From: Pipra filicauda
Lineage: Eukaryota > Chordata > Aves > Passeriformes > Pipridae
Reading direction: 5' to 3'
Length of the DNA stretch: 64,000 bases
Assembly (NCBI RefSeq): GCF_003945595.2
Contig: NW_024104421.1
Span: 3,038,001 to 3,102,000, forward strand
The position numbers and the translations under genes were made by a program. The notes under the pieces are model-generated. The model did no database searches, was not told the DNA's origin, and was given only the letters and a program-made list of their open reading frames with translations. Positions within the stretch are counted from its first letter, which is position 1. Each line of letters begins with the position of its first letter. Below, one piece after another: positions 27,001 through 39,694 of the stretch.

Positions 27001-30000
27001 AATGACAATCTGAAAACACAGACCATTTCTCTCTTATTTCATACTATTCTATTTCTTTCCAAATCTTTCATAACACAGCCAGATCCTTCCAGTCACAGTC
27101 ACTTATTCATTCTGGTCCACTAAGCAAATTATACTTCTGCCTATATATATTCACAACTGTGTAGGCACTGTGCAACTGCAGACATCTCAGAGACATTCTA
27201 ATGGTTCCTGAGAGTAAGACAATTTTTTCCAGCTATTTGAAAACAAAAATAAAAATGCCTCATGATACAGACAGTGGGAAGATGGCAGATAAAAATCAGA
27301 AATGTCTGTATATCCAGGTTGCTATTCGAGCCCTGAGGGTGCCTACTGATAGGTATGTGAAGAACTGGGAGGAAGAGAGAGGTCTAACTCCTCTTATCCA
27401 TTAGCACCAAGTACACTGTGTGCACACCACATACTACCACGTGCAGTCCCCAGAGAGAGACAGGTAAGAGTTCCCTTTTCTATCCATTTCCCACTTGATC
27501 ATGGCAATATCTACATACCAGGAAAACATTATCTCTGCAATTCACATGCAGGAGCGAAACCACACGCATCCTGATCATAACCTATCTGATTCAAAATTCA
27601 TACCAAAATCTCAGCATTGACTCCCCCTAATCCTGTCTGATCACTTGTTTCCAGTTACCCAAGATACTGGCCTCCTTCCATGACCATTACATTCCCCAGC
27701 TATAAAACTGATGACCACCAGGGAAAGATTGCACTTACAAAGAAGAGAATCCTCTTTACTTATTAATATGCAGCACTCATTACTGAAGTTAAGACTACTA
27801 AGAATAATTGGTATTAGGGCTGCAGGCAGATGACTCAGCCCTGGCCTGGGTGACTGAACAGGACATGGAAAACTACTGGATGTGACATGAGAAACTACCA
27901 GACATGATATGGCAAGAAGCTGACAAGAGTTACAGGTGGCATTGGGAGGGATGGCCAGATCCCCACACGGTTAAGAGGGAATTGAATTAGAGATGAATGA
28001 ACTTCACAGTCAGTTAAAAGAAGCACTGAAGTACTGTTGGGGAGTATCAGGAGGCCAACAGCATGCAGGTATCTCTGTTAGTAGAGCCAAATAAGGCCAG
28101 GATTACTGAGGACCGGTATCAGGAACACCAAATTTGGATATGGATGTAGAAGAGCTGGGACAATGGGGAAAAACGTAAGTAGGGGCTGGTTGTCTATTCT
28201 GGAGAAGACTAGAGAGAGAAAGGAGGCCCAAAGGCAGATGAAAGGGGAGTCAGCAGAACTGAAAAGGGATAATGCAAATCATGGGACAATATGTACACAG
28301 GGGTACCCGCTGGGAGCCCTGCCTTCAATCACCACAGCTGGACCAGGACAAAAAAACAACCCGTTGTTCTGATTGTATCATAAGAGTCAAACCTGCTTGT
28401 GTGGTCAGGAAGGACTTGTGCACTCAGGAGGACCAGGGCAGGAGTTGCTCTCCTTGATTTCCACCCAGACACATGCATTGAACATCCCAGTATTGCTGTG
28501 CGTGCTACAGGCTTGATGAGATCGGTAACTACACACCATTTCATAACATGGATCTTGCTAAAATTAAATGTTATATTAAATCCTTTGCCTGTACCTCCTA
28601 GAGTAATATCTTCACATAAGCACACACGACATAGTTGATGAAGAAGGAGAAAATTAATTTTCCAAGACTATTGACCTGGCATGTTGTGAAGAGCAACAGA
28701 GTTTTTAACACTGGAAGATGTTTGTACTACAGGGATCATGACCACATAAATATATAAGAAGATAAGCAAATAACTACAGAGAAAACAATTTTTTTTCAAT
28801 CTTCCAAAAGAAAAGAAATATAGCCTTCATAGAGGTATGACAGATTTTCTGGACTTCTACATCCTAACGCAAAAATAAATTAAAATACAGTCTGATGCTC
28901 TAAATATCCATACTCCAGTCTTTACATTAATCTCCAAACAGCACTAGGCAATCTGTCAGATCTCTGTTCAGTAGCTGCAGAATCAGGTTTAGATACTTTC
29001 TATTGCTGTTATTAGAACAACTAGCTACATGAACTAGAGTTTTAAATCCTAAGATGACAAGTGGGGCTTTCCATCTTCTGCAGTAATTCTATCTTTAAAT
29101 AGTATTTTAAAATAATATTTCAACACTGACATAGGGAGACGAGTAATAAAATCCACCAATATATTAAGCCATCTGGATGAGCTTACATCAAATTCCTTTT
29201 GAAGTATCAAACACCACTGATATGTGCTATAAGAATAAATTTCCTTCCCTCTGATATTTGTAGATTTGACTCCACGCAGGACTTCCCCATCCATATTTCT
29301 CATAAATAATGAATCCTCTGGCCCTACAGCACACATGCCAACATCCTTAGCAACATTCAGTCAGGCCTAGCTCTGTATTCTGTGCACCAACGTTCTTCAT
29401 GAGAAACCACCTTAAAGCACAGCAAACAGAATCTCAAAAATGCATACCCCAAAATAAAAGTAAAAAAGCGTTCTGGTGAAATAAGAGCAAAATCAAGGCA
29501 AAGCAAGATAACAGCAACGTTCTCAATAAGAATGCTAAGCGCTGGAAAAATAGATAAAGAACTGCTGACCCATATGTACTTATTTAAATGCAAGCTTTGC
29601 CTTTAACCAGCAGGATGGATGTTCCGGTCAAATGCATATCTATTGACAGAAATACTCTAAAAGCTGTGTAAATCACATTGCAAATTAAAAGCACTTAAGA
29701 AGATGTCTAAGCATAATGCCTCATAGAAAGTAACAGAAGTTGCATTATCAGCATTAAAAACTTCCTGCAGTGTTTGGTTGAATTATGCATATCTTAAGAT
29801 GCGATCCTTTTTTAAGCACTTCACGTTTGACCATGTGCTACGACACTTTCCCAGAGATGCTGCCAGGCACCTGTAAAGCCCCATGCTCAATTTTTCTCAA
29901 GTTTGATACCTGATTTTTTTAAAAATTTTATTTTAAAACACTTTAGTTGCTTTTAAGAACTGCCAGTAGCAAGTCCCTCTAGTTATTTTTGACCGATTTC

Positions 30001-30813
30001 CTGGCACACATAACAGCTTTTATCACTGCGTGCAAATCGGGACACAATTTTTCATCTCTTATGATCTTTCTTGACACTCTTTGCCTTAAAGCAGATAAAA
30101 GCCTTGAAGCCATGCTCATGTTAATCTTTCACTCTGCTTTTATTTCTGACTTTTGCCATAATGGCTGAAATGACAAGTGATACTCTATTCCAGTCACCGT
30201 TGTGCGATCGCATTTGTTTTCAAATCCAAAATTGAAATTAAATTATTAACTCTCTTTGTCATAATGTAAAGCCAAAACCAAAATTAAGAATTTGTTTTTT
30301 CAACATATTCCCCTCATGAATTCCCCTGTTTTTGATTTAAGCAAGAAGCTTCATCCCATTAAACAAGTAGAAAATAATTCTTACACAGAACTGTAGATAA
30401 ATGTCTCTGAGAACTCAGCAGCATGTACTGCTAAGTGCAGGACCACCCCATCCCAAACACCAGCTAACAAACATTTCACCCTCCCAGAATTTGTGCCAGA
30501 CAACATATTATTGTTCTATCACTCAAGCCATCCACTGATTTAGGAATTCAACTCCGACACCACCTGCACCAAACCTGATGCCTGCAAATCTCAGGTTTTT
30601 CATTTAAAATTTTCACATAGGTGAAAACGATGTCAAACTTTCATGTAATCCACACCTAGATGCTGCTCCTGAATACAGGTCATACCGAAGTTCCATTAAA
30701 CCCACAATTAAACCTGACCACTCTCAATTTTCACCCCATAAATGCATTTTACTTCTCTCTAAAGACACCAATTCGAATTTAAATTACACTCGAAAACACT
30801 CTATGCATCTATA

Positions 30814-30876
30814 CAACTTATAATAGGCAATAATAATAGGCAATATACAATTTATAATAGCAGTAATAGGCAATTT
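30814..30876. repeat. Imperfect tandem repeat (ataataggcaat unit)
   Basis: The unit 'taataggcaat' appears three times, and the longer 'caacttataatag'/'caatttataatag' unit twice, within about 60 bp. Confidence 0.8.
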
Positions 30877-32421
30877 AAGTATCATATGGGAATTTCAGCG
30901 CTCAGGTGAAGCTTTCCTCCCTACACATAAGTCTATTTGTTCACTACTCCAGAGAGTAATGAATACTATGGATTTCCTCTGTTTTCTTAATGGCTCTTGG
31001 GCTTATCTGACTTCATTTGCTGACTTTGCTGTCAACTGACTTGCTGTCAATATGCTAAATTCATCCCAAGGAAATCAGACCCCTTTGTAGTTAACTAAAT
31101 CCAAATTCCTAATATTTACATATAGGATCTGCATGGAAAACATTCTTTTGGGAACTATATGGAAGTTACAAGATAGAAAAAACAGCAAAGTTTGGCATTA
31201 CAGATCAGTCTTAATTTTCAGCTTCCTGGCATTTGTCAATCTGTATCAGACTTAAGGTTCAACATCAATCCACTATGCAGTGTACTTAAGTGCAATAATT
31301 CATTTCCCCTCCGTCTTCGACAAACACAAATTTTAATTCCTGAATTCACCTGGATTACATTTGCTTCTCACACAGTTCATTGCAGTGTTTCTGCAGCTAA
31401 AACTCAGGAACTCTGCCACTAACAGCTTTATCACACACATTTCAATTTCAGAATTATTATTTTTGCTAATAATACACGAAGCAGAGTATAGCTGGTACCT
31501 AACAGAGCTCAATTGACTTGCAAGCAAAGAGACACGAGTATTCTTTTTGTATAGGTAAAAGACTACTTCATATTAGAAAAATATTTGATGTATCAATAAT
31601 ACATATTAAATTTTAAAAAACATATCACATTTATAAAATGAGGACTCTTAAGAACTCTTATATCTAGCCATCCATATTGGAGAATGGAAGCCTTTTTTCC
31701 TCCTTTGGAATAAAGAATCTGAAATCTGATCAGTAACATGAATTCGTTCCTACAATGCCTTTAGGAAGAAATGTTGAGTTAATTACTCAATTACAGCATA
31801 TTTACTTTGTAATTATAATGTCATGTTCAGTCATATTTAATTGTTTTTTCCAAAATACCCAAAGGCAACCATACACATAGTGGGCTGAAAACCTGAAAAA
31901 TTTTAGATAAACAACAATACCATTTAGAGAAGCATATTTTAAACATATGACAGAGTATCCTTTAAGGTTAGATGGATATCAGACGACATTTTCCTTAAAA
32001 CAATTAACTCCAGATTTATGTGCAAAATGCAAAAAGAGTTCCTGTGGAATTAGCCAGATTTTTACTGGGTCTGGTTTGAAAACCAATAAATTTCCAGTCA
32101 CCTTAAAAATTACTTTATTTTAATATTCTGTCTTCTATCAAAGAAGCAAATTTTCCCTCCCTCCTAAATGTGCTATGTTTGTTGGTGTGCAGTTGATGAA
32201 TCTCGTGGATTTCTTTTATTTCTTTCCAGCTGCCAGGTTAAATAATCCCTTTTTTTTTTTTTAATCCCCATAGACAGGGTTTTAGCTGGTACTCTGCTAA
32301 CTCCTCCCAGCTGTTGAAGGACATTCAACTTGCTGGTGTTTTTTGACAGATTCTGAATGTTTTGGCAGCCATTGAGATTTAGAATTTAATATCTGAGACT
32401 GGGAAAAACATAGACACGTCC

Positions 32422-32442
32422 AAAAAAAAAAAAAAAAAAAAA
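32422..32442. repeat. A21 homopolymer
   Basis: Twenty-one consecutive A. A separate T-rich run lies about 170 bp 5' (near 32250). Confidence 0.95.
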
Positions 32443-35400
32443 GGAAAATCGCAGAAGTCCTCTACAAATACATAGTCTTAGCATTCCTAGATAAGTTTTT
32501 AACATCCTAGAGAATATCCATTAACAGTTATGTTGATATATTTTAGTCTGTAAGGAAAAAGGAATCTAAATCAAAGTTGGGATCCCAATCCTGTTTGGAT
32601 TCAAGCCCTACAGTTATCACTTGCACAGTGATTTTATGCGTGGGTATATATACATCCCAACAGAAAGAAACTAGACCCAGCTAAATGGTTATAAATTACA
32701 GCAGGATTCAACTATCAACCAGACATGTTAACATGTATTGGAACGCTGAAGTGAACCACTCACTGATTTTTACCACTTTTTGGGAAAGATGCCTGGGAAG
32801 GGCACATACAGAGCAGACCACCTTCAAAGCCATCATCAGTCGGTTCTCCTCAATTTAATCTCTTGAGGATGAACTGTGCTAATAATCTCTCAGCTGTGGA
32901 TCACAACAATTCAGCCTTGGTATCTGGACAACTGCCAATTTGAGCAAATAAAGACAAAACGTGGTTCCATCAAACCTCCTGTCACTTTCTACAGCACATG
33001 TATAAACCTTTTCTCCTTTTTTTTTCCCTCCCCCCACACCCCTCATGGGCTGTCAAGTCCACCTATCCAAACCATACAATCTCTAATGTTTTATTTAGGT
33101 TTCTGGGAGAAACTCAGCAAGCCCTTTTGTTCTGGAAATCTCTATACACAGTACAGAGATACCCATGACTCTTCCAGCTGGAAGAGACCTACCCTGAAAC
33201 CATCTCCAGTTCTCAAAGAAGTTTATACTGCTTTTATGATTATATCCCATCCATAGAAACTGAGAAAAACTTTTAAGGACTCTTTCAGAAAAAAATTTAT
33301 GTATACTAGCAACTACAGCCTGCTTTATTCCACAACAACCTTGCAAGAGCCACAGGTCCATTTGTGATCATACAACCTCAGCACTGGTTATCAGAGCTTC
33401 AGCAGGACCACTCTGCCACCTAAAAGCACACCTGCTCTCTGGCAGAAGAACCATTACTCTGCCCAGAAGTCTGACTGTGACTGCCTCTCTCGACAGGAAT
33501 AAAAAAAAAAAAAAAAGAAGGCTGAGGGGAAAAAAAGAGTTTTCCATTGGCTTAAATGCACAGTGATGCTTTTACTCCAATAAAACAAACAAACAAACAA
33601 AGCCATTTTAGAGAATTTAACTCCCACTGGTAAAATTACAAGAAATGCCAACTTAACTACCAAAAGTATTCTGTGGCAACCAATGTCTGAACCCTTAATA
33701 TTGTTTTCTCTTTCTAAAATTGATGATGCTGAAATTCAGTAATAAACATTTTGATGAATACACTTGCTCTCAAATTCATATCATCCCCACTGCCTAAATA
33801 AAACCAGTGTTTCAGATTAACAAAAAATATATTGGGTTTGTCTACAGTCTTAAAGAAAAAAAAGACAGGCAATTGAACCATTTAATAACATTATGTTTTG
33901 TAAAGCATATATCTGCCACTGGAAAAAGCTTTGTTTGGTGTTGATCTGATTTGTTGTGTTCAATAATTCAAGAGAGACTTTTACTGCATGCAGTCACATC
34001 TGTTATGTTGGTTGATAGTCAATAAATTTAGAGAACACACTTGCTCAGAAGAGATCTTGTATTTGCTGTTCCTGAACTTGAATGACTCTGTTCCTTTAAT
34101 TATTTCCCAGAAAGGGTTAAACAAGACACTTCCCAGGTCAAATTGCCACAAATGTCAATTCACACACACCCACCCAAAAAATAAATTTAAAAGTGATTGC
34201 CATTCAGATAAATCCTATTTTAAGCATGGACATAGAACCATTTTCCACAAAACTGAAAGAAAATAAGCCAAAACTAAGCATACACAGTAACACCACAGTT
34301 CTACGACATGTTCCCTTAAGTGTTTTGAGGAAACAAAAAGATGAGGACAAATGATTCAAAGTAAATATCTTGGTAGGATAAATTAGTTCCACATGGCAAC
34401 ACTGTGTCACGTCTGCTGCAGTGAATTACTCAGATGTAACCCCCAAAACATATTTGATCACAGAGTAGAGACACAGGCAAGAGTGGATTCATAAAGGTGC
34501 CTTGGTTGCAGAGAGCACACCAGGTAAATGTTCATGGTAGCAGTGCAAACTTCAGGTAGAACCAGTCAACAGGAACTCTGATGATGACCTAACCAAGGTT
34601 TCTGTGACTGTGACTGAAGATAATTTCAAAGACAATCTTTCAAAAGTATATACTTTAAATTCCAGGATATTTAAATACTCCTTGTAAGGATAGGAAACGC
34701 TTTGCTGAAGACTCTACTGTCACCTTTCACAAGTAAATGCAGTGCACTGTATTATGCACAATGTTTAAGTACTGTTACTTAGCATTATATTAAATATTTT
34801 TATATTACACTACTATTTCTTATTATATTGCATTAAATGCTTTACAGTTACTGAAAGTTCCAAGTACTTTGAGGCAGAAGATAATACTTCATAAATACGA
34901 GTGTTTATTGTTAAAAAGGATGGGGGGATGGAATTAAAGTGCCGCATTTTTAAACAGTGATTCAGACTCTTTTCTACAAAAATCTTGAAGATAAGCTGTT
35001 TCAGACCACTTAGAGTATTCTTTATGCCCCACGACTAATGCCCACTCTGACAGCAAAACAAGAGCACAAGAACAAATAGTCCAAAATGACAATTCAGTTT
35101 GCTAATCTGATCACTTTGTCACCATGGAAAGAGCATGGTTTCTCCTACACGTAAAAGCATTTCCCCAAAAAAATAACAGGAAATAAAACTAGCATTCTGA
35201 AAACAGACCAGAAAATTAAAGCAAACATCCAATAAATTCTAGTGCATACAGCCAACGGTTTTGTCTTGTAGCACAGCATGAGACAGATTTCAATCCTTCA
35301 ACTGAAATCAGCTGTGAAGTGTGCACAATCATCTCTATTTATACCCGCAAAGTTAAGGGGAATATTTGTGGGTTTGACACTCACTTCAGGTCAGAAAATG

Positions 35401-35479
35401 CATTAGGGACTATGCTTGTGACTTGACCCTCTCGCTATCAATAGGCTTCTGAGAAATAAAGGGTATACTAATTAGTTCT

Positions 35480-35790
35480 TAATTTAACAGATACAGAAGA
35501 TACAAGGACTATGAAAGGAGTGTCTTACAGGGGAAGATTTCAAGAACAGTGTATGTGCAGGTTTGGAAAGGAGGTTGCAAGAAGACCTAATTATGGTTGA
35601 CAAATACCTGAGGGGGTTCTTTTCTACAAGCAGCAGGTAGAAATCTGTTCAAAATATGCAATAAGGACAAAGCCCAAAGGCATTTTCTGAAATTGAAGGC
35701 AGGGTAGTTCAGACATGGTGTCAGAAATGGCTTTTCACTCAGAGAATCATTACTACACGGAATAAATGACCTAACAGGGGCTCTTCAATC
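35480..35790 (+). mobile_element. Possible ancient CR1/L3-like fragment
   Basis: Scattered similarity to the CR1/L3 3' region: a 'ttcttttctacaagcagcagg' block, 'aaggacaaagcccaaaggca', and 'cttttcactcagagaatcattactacacggaat' resembling the 'cacagagggtggtgaggcactgga' segment. Divergence is high, so the call is tentative. It abuts the CpG-rich patch at 35830. Confidence 0.35.
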
Positions 35791-35829
35791 CTAATGAATT
35801 TTATTCCGGGATAGACACTTATCTCTCAG

Positions 35830-36230
35830 TGCTACATCTCGCCTTTCCTCCTGAAGAGCAGGGTCTGGACGAGCATCCCGGGAAGTGTCTCTCCTGCCGA
35901 GCCCCTCCGAGCGCCGCCGGGCTCCGCGGCCCTGCAGTGCCACCTTCCGGGAGAGGCAGCCCGGGACCCCCCCGCTCCCCCTCCCCACCTAATCCCCGGA
36001 ACTGAAAAACACGGCAAAACTGCTGCCTTGGCTTCATTTCCTGCCCGATCGCCAAATCTCCCCAGGACAGACCCCGCCGGACCCCAGCAGGGCCAGCAGC
36101 GAAACCTCACGAGGTGTTCGAGCAAGGCTGGAAAGCCAAAGCGGCCACCCAGGGGCCAGGATGGCTCGTTCCGGTCCCTCCCCGGAGAGAGCTGCAACAC
36201 GTGGGTTTGCAAACTGATTTTCCATTTTGT
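35830..36230. promoter_or_regulatory. Secondary CpG-rich patch in intron 1
   Basis: A block of high GC and many CpG dinucleotides lies about 2.8 kb downstream of exon 1, separated from the main CpG domain by AT-rich sequence. An E-box CACGTG sits at 36198-36203 and a second at 36304-36309. It could be an internal promoter or enhancer. Open frames of up to 150 codons on the minus strand look like GC-driven shadows with no recognisable protein similarity. Confidence 0.5.
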
Positions 36231-38137
36231 ATTAGGAGAGCAAGTTTTCAAAGTATTATGAGGCAGCGCATTAAAGCTGCCCATCTAGCATTCCATCCGG
36301 TCCCACGTGTGCATTAGATGTGATGTAGTTACTTTTGAAAGCTTTTGCTGGTGCTTATCAGGTGGGTTTTCATCATTTTCTAGACAAACACGTGCTCTAT
36401 GGTATTAATGAATAATTAACGGTTACAAAAAATACACTCCGTTGTGGGGCAAAAATGAAGATTGGAAAGAGCCTCAGCATCTACAAACAATACTGTTTAC
36501 TCCCCCTTCATGCAATGGGAGACTGTAATGAAAACACAGTAGGCTTATGTTTTAACACCCCCAAAAAATTAGGAAATTCTTAGTTTAGGGTCAAACATTT
36601 TCAGGGTACAAAGTTATGTTCAAAAGCGTAAAACAAGTGTATTACAAACCTACCCAAATTAGCAGTTAAGAAGTCAACAAAGCACTTTCAAATGCAATTT
36701 CTCTTCCCCACAGCCCTCACGGTGTAACTAATGGCCTCTCTATGCTTTATTTATTTATTTTAAGTAAGCCCTATTACACCAGCTCCCCTACTGCCCAGAT
36801 ACCTGAGCGTAAGGGCTGTTCAGCAGGCTGATAAAGGGCTGACTGAGATCAGACCCATGCAGAGAGCAACTGCTGGCAGAGGCCTAGTCATGTCACTCAC
36901 GTTTCAAGAACAGACATCAAAATTGGTCTTGCATCACTAGAACCTGGAACATTTACCTTGCTGCCAGCAACCGAGAAAGACGCAAGACTTATCCAAATCA
37001 GTCTTCTCTCTTAGAAGCAAGGAGTAGACAAGGATCACAGACCTCACTTCATCTTCCACTCCCTTTCCACCACTACCTCACAACTGGGAATCTGTGGTTG
37101 CTTTAATGGCTCCATTCCACGTTGTGATTGGTTTACTCCTGTCTCCTCACCACCAGGTTTTCTTGACTACTGATCAATTTAACCTTTCAGGTGCTGTTTG
37201 CACAAAATAAAAACAGATTGTAAATAAATGGCAGCCTGAGCACTATCAGGGAATGGAACTCTCTTCCACCTGGCTGATTTTCTGTTTGCTTTAGAAGTTG
37301 TTCTTTCACCTGGGAGTAATGACAATCTGCATCAAGAGACAGATGCAAAACTGTTCCTCCAATTATATAATCACTGCAGCTGATAAGGAGGGAGCTGGAT
37401 TTAGGTTGCCATAGCGTTGGCATATTGCTATGGAGGCTGAGCTCTTCATCCACTTTATCAGCTCTGGACCAGGAAGAGCAGCCCAATTATGCCTGCTGAA
37501 TGCATGTGCTGCGGACTCGCTCCCACTTGGAAGGAGCACTCTGGATCAGGGGCTGCTTCCTTTCCCCTCCCACCTCATTTCGACAGAGTGGCTAGGGGTG
37601 GGGGTGCTGGGTGGTTTTATTCTTTTTAAGCTGTATTTAATCGGAAGGAGGGTGTTATCTCCGAAACCCACTGCCCCTCCACCATTGAGGGCTGCCACAG
37701 CGCTAAGGCCCCTCCCCAGCTGCACCCTCGGCCGCCCCTGCGAGGGACTCGGGGGTAGGGGCAGCTGGGGGGCTCACCCGGGGCACCCCCGCACCCCGAG
37801 CAGGTGTTCGGTCACGGCGGGCGGGGGCTCGTTTCCAGGCAGGCAAGTTGTCGCCGGCCGAGGGAGGGGCTGCCCTGAGGGCAAGGCCGGGGGCGAAGGG
37901 CGAGAGGAGGAAGAAGTTGGCCGCCCTGGGGGCTTCTGCTGGGGAGGGAGAGGCAGCCCGGCACCCGCTCCCGGCGGAGCGCTGCTCCTCTCTCGCCGAG
38001 GGGAGGAAATGGCTCTGTCTGCTCTGCAACACCGACGTGTGTGTGCAGCCAGGGCTGGAGGGAAGGGAGAGGAGGGGGTGACACCATGCAGGTAATAGGA
38101 TAAAAATAACTTCAGGAACGGCAGATCGGGGTTGGGC

Positions 38138-38176
38138 GGGGGGGGGGGGGGGGTGGGGGGAGTGGGGGCGGGGGAA
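38138..38176 (+). repeat. G-rich tract with G16 run and GC box
   Basis: Sixteen consecutive G (38138-38153) are followed by further G runs of six, five and five. This gives strong G-quadruplex potential on the plus strand, the template strand for CACNA1C, about 0.8 kb inside intron 1. The final segment, ggggcggggg, also reads as an Sp1-type GC box. Confidence 0.85.
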
Positions 38177-38955
38177 GGCTTCTGGAGTTTGGACAAACAA
38201 AGTTTTACTACAGGGAATAGCGGGGGACGTTTGCTAATGCCGAGGAGCAGCAGCACGGGTTGGTATCCATGATGCGGGCGATCCTGAGAGAAGCTCGGCG
38301 AGAAATCAGTGCCCCAAGTAAAAACCAACTTTAATTTTAATACAGCCACCCCCGATGTCCCTCGTTCTCTCAGTATGGGCGCGTGTATGGTGCATATGCG
38401 TGTAAACAGATAATTCTCCCTTCCCCTCCCCTTTCGTGTGAGAGATTAGAAATAGCGTAAGAGAAGGGAAGGGCTCCTCTCCCGGTGTCTTACGAAGCCG
38501 TACCCAGACGGGGGTTTGGAGGACCGGGACAACGTTAATTGGGAAAGATCCCTTAATTCCAGCCACACTGCGAGTTAATCTTCCTCTGACACGGAGGAGT
38601 GGGTTGCTCCGCGGCTCCCCTCAGCCCTTGGCCCCAGCGCGCAGCCCCTTTGCTGGGCGCCCCTCCTCACCCCTCCGCCTAAGAAGGCGACGACGGCGAC
38701 TTAAAGCAACTTTTCTCTGCCCGGGGTTTCCTAACACCCGTTCCCTGAGGGGCTGGGGTGGTCTCTTCGCAGCACGCCCGGCCGAGGGGAGCTGTATGCT
38801 CCGAATGGAACCCGGTGTCAAAGGCTGTCCTCTGCCCCGGCCCCTCCGCCTGCCGCTGGCTGTGGCAGCGGCGGCTGAACTGAGCCGAGAGATAACGGAC
38901 AAAGGGCAGGGTAGGGAATGGTTGCTAGGTCCTCGGAGGTAAATCTCAGGCTTAC

Positions 38956-39004
38956 CTTGATGGTTTTCTTCTGGAATGTACATCCTCTTGTTTTCATTGA
39001 CCAT
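38956..39004 (-). CDS. CACNA1C: CACNA1C exon 1 (proximal first exon, coding part)
   Basis: The exon encodes MVNENKRMYIPEENHQ plus the first base of Gly17, the short N-terminus made from the proximal promoter. The start codon is at 39004-39002. An in-frame TAA lies immediately before the ATG, so no longer N-terminus can arise in this frame from this exon. Position +4 is G and -3 is T, a moderate initiation context. The exon ends CAAG followed by a good donor GTAAGC at 38955-38950. It splices in phase 1 to exon 2, restoring Gly17-Ser-Asn-Tyr. The mammalian peptide, as I remember it, has Thr at position 6 where this sequence has Lys. The exon lies inside the CpG-rich promoter domain. Confidence 0.95.
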
Positions 39005-39690
39005 TTAAAACGAGTCCAGATTAATCCCTCCGAAAATCGGCTTGGTAAAATTCAAGGAAGAATGGAGCTGTAGAATTTCCCCTTTTATTATTACCTGATT
39101 CCCATTATTGCATCAAACACCAAAAACTGATCCTTTCCACTACTGCCTCCTTTAGTGAAATTGCAATGCATCCTCAGTACATCCGGGCCCCTTCCAAGAA
39201 TTTAGCACAGCACCTCTGGCTGTTAAACCATAAAAAAGAACAGGAAGGGGGGAAACGAGAGAGAGGGGGGGGGATAAAGGAAAAAAGCAAAAGCATCCAG
39301 GACAAACCTCTGAGGGCTAAATGTCTTTTTAAAATCCACCAACTACAAGAGTAAGAGAAGGAGGAAGGCAAAAAAAAAGAGAGATGTTCAAACGCTGCTG
39401 CTCCTCCTCTTCAAAGCCATTCTGAGCGCGTTGTGTTGGCAGGGAGCTGTTTCTGCAGAGGAAGAGAGCACAGTCCCAGCCCCTTACTCCCTCCCCTCCC
39501 TCAGCGCGCTCGCTCCCCGCTCTCTCCCTCTCGCCGACAGACAGACACACTGAACGCTTCCAGATGTTCCAGCTGCGGCGGCTGCACGCAGCCCCCCGCG
39601 CACGGCGTTGGGAGCCGCCGGACTTGATCTGAAAGTTTAACACGCTGCCTGCCTCCACTGCGCCTGCTGAAGCCTCGCTACAGACATGAC
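39005..39690 (-). other. Probable 5' leader of CACNA1C exon 1
   Basis: Sequence between the start codon and the CRE is likely transcribed leader, although the start site is unknown. It contains at least two upstream ATG-initiated frames that end before the main ATG: one of 109 codons from 39658 to 39329 and one of 65 codons from 39371 to 39174. They overlap in different frames. An in-frame TAA touches the main ATG. Pyrimidine-rich runs occur at about 39240-39300 on the sense strand. Such a leader would be expected to limit translation; this is inference. Confidence 0.6.
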
Positions 39691-39694
39691 GTCA
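39687..39694. promoter_or_regulatory. Perfect CRE palindrome (TGACGTCA)
   Basis: The full 8-bp cAMP response element lies 683 bp upstream of the start codon inside the CpG domain. Full-site CREs in CpG-rich promoters are classic CREB/ATF sites. Cav1.2 activity is a known activator of CREB, so feedback is possible but not shown. Confidence 0.7.

Noticed and set aside
33160..33220. Possible antisense CR1 tail
   Set aside because: The similarity is limited to 'ggaagagacct', too short to support.
35832..36284. 150-codon minus-strand frame
   Set aside because: GC-driven frame over the secondary CpG patch with no recognisable protein features.
37430..38095. 221-codon plus-strand open frame
   Set aside because: It lies in the CpG-rich domain where long open frames arise on all strands; composition is Gly/Arg/Ala/Pro-rich and no family is recognisable.
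37703..38349. Overlapping minus-strand frames of 165 and 191 codons
   Set aside because: Pro/Ser/Arg-rich shadows of GC-rich sequence in intron 1, overlapping each other in different frames.
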